The notes below the pieces were generated by a model that worked only from the letters and a program-made list of their open reading frames with translations, was not told where the DNA came from and searched no databases. The position numbers and the translations under genes are program-made. Below, piece after piece: positions 12,845 to 14,415 of a DNA stretch of 14,415 bases. Numbering within the stretch: position 1 is the first letter of the stretch; each line of letters opens with the position of its first letter. This DNA comes from Bryobacteraceae bacterium (GTDB taxonomy: Bacteria > Acidobacteriota > Terriglobia > Bryobacterales > Bryobacteraceae): positions 1 to 14,415 of the forward strand of contig JACMLA010000577.1 of assembly GCA_014379815.1 (NCBI GenBank), written 5' to 3'.

Positions 12845-14415
12845 ATGAGAGTTGTGCTTGTACCTTGCTTGCTGTCAGTTCTAATACCCCTGACAGCCGC
12901 CGCGCAAACAGCGACTATAGACGGCACGGTCACCGACGCGACTGGAGCCGCGGTTCCACGAGCAGTTGTCTCCCTCCACGATCTCCAGAAACGTCAGATC
13001 ACCCGCTCCGAATCCAATGCAAGCGGAGCCTACCTGTTGCCAGGAGTTTCTGTCGGCAGCTACACGCTGCGTACGGAGCGTGAAGGGTTCGCACCAGCAT
13101 CGCAGTCACTCGAGGTGACTACCATTGGCAACATTCGCGCAGACGTTCAATTAGCTGTTATCGGAGGCAAAACCTCAGTGACGGTAACGGAATCTCCTGG
13201 CTATCAGGTGGCGACCTCCTCTACGGCAGGCCGAATGGAGATGAAGCTACTGGAGATTCCTCAAACCGTGCAGGTCATCCCGCGCCAATTGCTGGAGGAT
13301 CGGCAGGTAGTCCGATTCGAGGAAGCATTGCGCAGCAGCAGCGGTGCTTACGTGTCCAGCCGCCATGGTGGCCAGCAGCCTTTCCTCAACTTCCGCGGCT
13401 TCTCCGGCACGGACCAGATGCGCGATGGAATTCGTGAGTATTTCGGCTACTACACGATGGAAATGGCCAACGTCGAACAAGTAGAGGTCTTGAAGGGTCC
13501 ATCTTCGGTCTTATTCGGTCATCTCGAGCCCGGCGGTGTGGTGAACGTGGTCACTCGCCACCCCTCCGCTTCACCCTTGGCTTCTCTGCAACTCGACCGC
13601 GGCAGCTTCGGATTATGGCGTCCGGTCTTCGATCTGAGTGGTCCGTTGAATCGCTCTCGCTCCCTGCTCGGCCGTGTCACCGGAAGCTATGTGTCAGACG
13701 AAGGCTTTCGGGATTTCGCATTCGTCCGCCGGAGCTTTATCGCTCCGACACTGGTCTGGCGGCTGGCCTCACGCACTTCAGTGACTGCGGCATTTGAAGG
13801 TGCCAGTGAACGATCCAGCTACGACGGAGGCGTGCCCGCACTTGGCGATCGTCCCGCACCGATCCCCATCAACCGCTCGTTCAGCGAGCCTTTCCAGCGC
13901 GCATCGTCCGTAAACGCGCGCGGCCGGCTCCGTCTTGATCACACCTTCAGCAACGGGTGGCTGTGGCGAACTACCTTCCAGAAGCAATACGCCCGCTACT
14001 GGCGCGACCGGGGTGTCTTGGGTTCAGCTTTGAATCCCGCAACCGGCATAATGTCTCGAACTTTCACAGTCGGTGACTTCGCAAATCCCGGCATTCATGC
14101 CCAATCGGATCTCGCCGGCTTTGCCTCTACCGGTTCCATCCGGCACGCCTGGGTCGTGGGCGGCGATTTCTTCTCCCGAACGAGTCTTTATAAGAGCACC
14201 GTTCCGGTCCCGTACGAGCTCGTTAACATCTTCATTCCCACATCCAATCCCGCGCCGATTCCCGCTCCCAGCTCTTTGGCATTCTACAACGATCCTCAGG
14301 AAAAGTTCGGCGGCGTCTTCCTGCAGGATCAGTTAACCCTGGGCCGACTGCAAATCCTTGCGGGTATGCGAATCAACGTCTACCGGCGGGATTACACCAA
14401 CAGAATGAACGGTCA
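12845..14415 (+). CDS. TonB-dependent siderophore-type receptor with N-terminal carboxypeptidase-like domain (3' end outside window)
   Basis: The frame is open from the ATG at 12845 to the right edge (523 codons visible, no stop). GGGAG lies 10 bases before the start. Residues 1-20 form a signal peptide ending AAA-Q. Residues 22-105 are a carboxypeptidase-regulatory-like beta domain (IDGTVTDATGAAVPRA, SGAYLLPGV, GSYTLRTEREGF). SVTVTES (111-117) is a possible TonB box. The plug (about 132-240) has the siderophore-receptor pattern IPQTVQVIPRQLLEDRQ, FRGFSGTDQMRDGIREY and VEVLKGPSSVLFGHLEPGG then VNVVT. Barrel strands begin near 245. It should import an iron-chelate or similar ligand across the outer membrane; the exact ligand is not readable. 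The upstream Fur-family regulator is a likely controller. Confidence 0.92.
   Translation, partial: MRVVLVPCLLSVLIPLTAAAQTATIDGTVTDATGAAVPRAVVSLHDLQKRQITRSESNASGAYLLPGVSVGSYTLRTEREGFAPASQSLEVTTIGNIRADVQLAVIGGKTSVTVTESPGYQVATSSTAGRMEMKLLEIPQTVQVIPRQLLEDRQVVRFEEALRSSSGAYVSSRHGGQQPFLNFRGFSGTDQMRDGIREYFGYYTMEMANVEQVEVLKGPSSVLFGHLEPGGVVNVVTRHPSASPLASLQLDRGSFGLWRPVFDLSGPLNRSRSLLGRVTGSYVSDEGFRDFAFVRRSFIAPTLVWRLASRTSVTAAFEGASERSSYDGGVPALGDRPAPIPINRSFSEPFQRASSVNARGRLRLDHTFSNGWLWRTTFQKQYARYWRDRGVLGSALNPATGIMSRTFTVGDFANPGIHAQSDLAGFASTGSIRHAWVVGGDFFSRTSLYKSTVPVPYELVNIFIPTSNPAPIPAPSSLAFYNDPQEKFGGVFLQDQLTLGRLQILAGMRINVYRRDYTNRMNG

Overview
The window is a moderately GC-rich, tightly packed piece of bacterial chromosome with no RNA genes, insertion sequences or CRISPR arrays that I can see. 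It looks like an environmental Gram-negative bacterium. There are two TonB-dependent outer-membrane receptors, one carrying an N-terminal carboxypeptidase-regulatory-like domain, and several exported enzymes. The gene style (secreted DinB protein, secreted PHB-depolymerase-like esterase, HxlR, divergent SDR) recalls Acidobacteriota of the Solibacter/Bryobacter type. That placement is an inference from protein style, not from a marker gene.

Layout. (a) 2-607 (+) is the C-terminal end of a TonB-dependent receptor; its stop codon overlaps that of the next gene. (b) 604-3489 (-) is a likely operon read leftwards: a phosphonoacetaldehyde-hydrolase-like HAD enzyme, an exported DinB-like protein and an exported alpha/beta-hydrolase. 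(c) 3519-5848 (+), divergent from the HAD gene across only 29 bp, is a translationally coupled pair: an APH/choline-kinase-fold phosphotransferase and an enolase paralogue. (d) 5766-7550 (-) is the translational GTPase TypA/BipA, whose 3' end overlaps the enolase-like gene by 83 bp in antisense. (e) 7697-8749 (+) is an exported beta-lactamase-fold serine hydrolase. (f) 8762-9142 (-) is an HxlR regulator, divergent from an aldo/keto reductase and an atypical SDR (9283-11061, +). (g) 11133-12047 (+) is an LDH/MDH-family dehydrogenase preceded by a hairpin that covers its likely Shine-Dalgarno sequence. (h) 12221-12658 (+) is a Fur-family regulator behind a recognisable promoter and a perfect 18-bp palindrome. 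It is followed by a leader with two hairpins and then (12845 to the window edge, +) a siderophore-type TonB-dependent receptor, which is open at the right edge.

The most unusual part is the 2716-5848 locus. The kinase-like protein, the enolase-like protein and the phosphonatase-like protein sit together. The enolase and phosphonatase homologues both keep their folds' core catalytic residues but differ at several positions normally fixed in the classical enzymes. I read this as a candidate small pathway for an unidentified phosphoester or phosphonate. The Fur regulator and receptor at the right end look like a metal or siderophore uptake unit. The HxlR-AKR-SDR group looks like a regulator-plus-reductase response to carbonyl or electrophilic compounds.
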